Source: Deltaproteobacteria bacterium
GTDB lineage: Bacteria; Desulfobacterota; Binatia; DP-6
Length of the DNA stretch: 7,428 nt
Direction: 5' to 3'
Assembly: GCA_005879205.1 (NCBI GenBank)
Contig: VBLD01000182.1
Span: 1-7,428 of the forward strand
The translations under genes and the position numbers were made by a program. Positions 6,173 through 7,428 of the stretch are shown piece after piece. The notes below the pieces were generated by a model. It saw only the letters and a program-made list of their open reading frames with translations. It ran no database searches and had not been told where the DNA came from. Each line of letters begins with the position of its first letter. The stretch's first letter is position 1.

Positions 6173-6787
6173 ATGCGGTGTCGACGAGCGCAGCGCTGGA
6201 TGGTGGCGACCGTGGACGGGGAGCTCGCCCCCCGTCGCCGTCGGATGCTCGAGGGTCACGTGGCGAGCTGCCCGGAGTGCCGGCGCGACCTGGCGGGGAC
6301 CGGCGCGGTGCTGGAACGCGTTGCAGGCCTGGGGATGGAGTGCGAGGTCCCGTCGCGCCTCGAGCAGGCGACGCTGCGTCGCATCCGGCTCCTGGCTGCG
6401 GCCGAAGAGGAGCGCACTGCGGCACGCGGCTGGTGGACCGTGTTCCGGGCTCCGGCACTGGCCCTTGCGACCGCCGCGGTTGCTATCGCGGCGGTCGTCC
6501 TGACGCGTGGCGCGGGCGACCGGCTGCCGGTCGCGTCGCGGGTCGTCGGCCAGCGTCGGGTGGCGGCCGAGGCTCTGGCAAGGGAGCGGTCGCGCATGGT
6601 CGCGAGCCGTGAGGGGGGGGCCGTGAGGGTGGCCAAGAACATTCCCGCGGAGCCGCCGCCCGAGCTCGCCGCCGCTCCCGAACTGTTCATGGAGCTTCCC
6701 ATCCTCCGCAATCTTGAGAAGCTCGAGCACTTCGAGGCCATCCGCACGACGACCCTGGACGACGGAGGCGCGCAGTCGAACGGATGA
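6173..6787 (+). CDS. Zinc-finger transmembrane anti-sigma factor
   Basis: A 204-residue protein directly after the ECF sigma gene. The N-terminus is a ZAS domain: Cys3, then His29-x3-Cys33-x2-Cys36 in HVASCPECRRDL, the zinc-binding set of anti-sigma factors, with the typical DGEL turn at about 15-18. A hydrophobic segment at about 93-111 (PALALATAAVAIAAVVLTR) should be a single membrane span, placing residues 1-90 in the cytoplasm, where they bind the sigma factor, and the last 90 or so outside. The external part is basic, then proline-rich, and ends with a Leu/Phe/Glu segment (LFMELPILRNLEKLEHFEAI) of a kind often seen in anti-sigma proteins next to DUF3106 genes. Loss of inhibition on an envelope or metal/redox signal would free the sigma factor. 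An eight-G run at 6613-6620 lies in the external part. The stop overlaps the next gene in an ATGA arrangement. Confidence 0.88.
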   Translation: MRCRRAQRWMVATVDGELAPRRRRMLEGHVASCPECRRDLAGTGAVLERVAGLGMECEVPSRLEQATLRRIRLLAAAEEERTAARGWWTVFRAPALALATAAVAIAAVVLTRGAGDRLPVASRVVGQRRVAAEALARERSRMVASREGGAVRVAKNIPAEPPPELAAAPELFMELPILRNLEKLEHFEAIRTTTLDDGGAQSNG

Positions 6788-7101
6788 AGCGGGTCGGCTT
6801 CATACTGCTCCTGGTATGCGTGCTCGGCGGCACGGCGGTGCGCGCGCAGCAGCCGCCGAGTCGTCCGTGGCACGAGCTCAGCCCGGAGGAACAGCAGCGC
6901 GCCTGGGAGAACTACCAGCGATACCAGCAGCTCCCGGAGCACAAACAGCGGTCGCTCGGCGAGCGCTACCAGCGCTTCCAGGCGCTGCCGCCGCAAGAGC
7001 AGCAACGCCTGCGACAGAACTACGAAACCTACCGCGGCTTCGATCCTGGTCAGAAGCAGGAGTTCGGTCAGAAGTATCGGCGCTGGAAGTCCCAGCGCTG
7101 A
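6784..7101 (+). CDS. Secreted DUF3106 repeat protein
   Basis: A 105-residue exported protein with a clear signal peptide (MKRVGFILLLVCVLGGTAVRA, cleavage after Ala21). The mature part is almost entirely four 18-residue repeats (residues 32-49, 50-67, 68-85, 86-103) of the form L-x-P/E-x-x-Q-(Q)-x-x-x-x-x-x-Y-x-x-(Y/F)-x-x, rich in Gln, Arg, Glu and Tyr. This matches DUF3106, a family of unknown function commonly found beside ECF sigma/anti-sigma pairs. Its ATG overlaps the anti-sigma TGA, so the three genes form one coupled operon. A heptad-like helical hairpin resembling periplasmic sensors such as CpxP or the zinc-resistance protein ZraP is conceivable, and would make it an accessory sensor acting on the outer part of the anti-sigma factor. 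That is inference from position and composition; no catalytic residues or cysteines remain after signal cleavage. Confidence 0.88.
   Translation: MKRVGFILLLVCVLGGTAVRAQQPPSRPWHELSPEEQQRAWENYQRYQQLPEHKQRSLGERYQRFQALPPQEQQRLRQNYETYRGFDPGQKQEFGQKYRRWKSQR
6877..7092 (+). repeat. Four tandem 54-bp (18-residue) coding repeats
   Basis: Units at 6877-6930, 6931-6984, 6985-7038 and 7039-7092 encode LSPEEQQRAWENYQRYQQ, LPEHKQRSLGERYQRFQA, LPPQEQQRLRQNYETYRG and FDPGQKQEFGQKYRRWKS. Similarity is at protein level (opening Leu/Phe, central Gln, the Tyr or Phe about 12 and 15 residues on) and weaker in the bases, so the duplication is old. Confidence 0.8.
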
Positions 7102-7108
7102 AGCGACG

Positions 7109-7428
7109 CTAGGGCAGCACGACCAGCTGTCCGCCCACGTGCGCGGGGTGGAGCTGGCAGATGATCGGGAACACGCCCGCCTTCGCGGCCGTGAACTCGA
7201 CCGTCTTCGGCTCCCCGCGGGTCACGACCTCCTGGATGTTGTAGGCCGGAATCGCGAAGCCGTGCTGGTTCGGCTCGGACGCGACGTTGTTGATCAACTT
7301 CAGTGTGACCTTGGCGCCCTTCTTCGCCGTGACGGTGCTCGGTACCCAGATCTTCGAGCCCTCGTACTCGACGTTGACGATCGTCAGGTTCACGGCCTCC
7401 GGGGTGGCCTCCTCTGCCCGCGCGCTGC
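7109..7428 (-). CDS. Cupredoxin-domain copper protein (5' end outside window)
   Basis: The frame stays open to the window edge, so the GTG at 7393 is probably not the start. The first visible residues, SARAEEATPEAV, look like the end of a signal peptide (cleavage after SARA) and the first mature residues. The rest is a complete small cupredoxin: beta strands VNLTIVNVEYEG, VPSTVTAKKGAKVTLKLINN, the histidine of NQHGFAIPAY, and the copper loop ICQLHPAHVGGQL. Likely ligands are that His plus the Cys and His of the C-x2-H-x2-H loop; there is no methionine in the usual axial position, and the Gln after VGG or the second loop His are possible replacements. Such proteins carry electrons or copper in the periplasm, often next to respiratory oxidases or copper-handling genes. 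It converges with the DUF3106 gene with 7 bases between stops. Partner genes would lie beyond 7428. Confidence 0.85.
   Translation of the reverse strand, partial: SARAEEATPEAVNLTIVNVEYEGSKIWVPSTVTAKKGAKVTLKLINNVASEPNQHGFAIPAYNIQEVVTRGEPKTVEFTAAKAGVFPIICQLHPAHVGGQLVVLP

Noticed and set aside
7091..7114. Possible hairpin between the convergent DUF3106 and cupredoxin genes (CCCAGCG with CGCTAGGG)
   Set aside because: It is a four plus three pair stem with a bulged A, lies mostly within coding sequence, and has no T run.
1..7428. CRISPR array, transposon, tRNA or rRNA genes, toxin-antitoxin or defence genes
   Set aside because: No direct-repeat array, terminal inverted repeats, transposase motifs or RNA gene sequence was seen. 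The gene order and composition look like ordinary chromosome throughout.

Overview
This is a very GC-rich, gene-dense bacterial chromosomal window. Overlapping start and stop codons are common and no mobile element is visible. Codon use (almost every third base G or C), the NtrC-type regulator, the ECF sigma/anti-sigma/DUF3106 trio and the small cupredoxin together suggest an uncultivated soil or sediment lineage of the Rokubacteria/Methylomirabilota or deltaproteobacterial kind. That placement is inferred from general resemblance and no marker gene in the window proves it.

Four transcription blocks are visible. (1) Positions 1-2199, + strand: the C-terminal end of a family 4-type uracil-DNA glycosylase, overlapped by nfeD (membrane serine protease with an NfeD/OB C-terminus), followed by a slipin (SPFH/stomatin family). 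NfeD and slipin are a classic membrane-quality pair. The slipin frame is broken by two extra bases in a CG dinucleotide run at 1721-1728. (2) Positions 2248-5333, - strand: a soluble PAS histidine kinase, then a sigma-54-dependent response regulator starting directly after the kinase stop, then an unrecognised 49-residue protein whose start overlaps the regulator stop. (3) Positions 5504-7101, + strand: an ECF sigma factor, a zinc-binding transmembrane anti-sigma factor, and a secreted DUF3106 protein made of four 18-residue repeats. (4) Positions 7109-7428, - strand: the main part of a secreted cupredoxin-fold copper protein running off the window end.

Blocks 1 and 2 converge at about 2200-2247. 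Blocks 2 and 3 diverge from a roughly 170-bp region (5334-5503) with one plausible sigma-70 promoter. Blocks 3 and 4 converge with only 7 bp between stop codons. Much of the content concerns the cell envelope and its sensing: membrane proteolysis and scaffolding, an envelope-type sigma/anti-sigma switch with an exported repeat protein, and an exported copper protein. The two-component system has a cytoplasmic sensor.

I see no strong evidence for a wholly new system. The best leads are the conserved-looking 49-residue protein coupled to the response regulator, the unrecognised helical sensor domain of the kinase, and the DUF3106 repeat protein tied to the sigma/anti-sigma pair.
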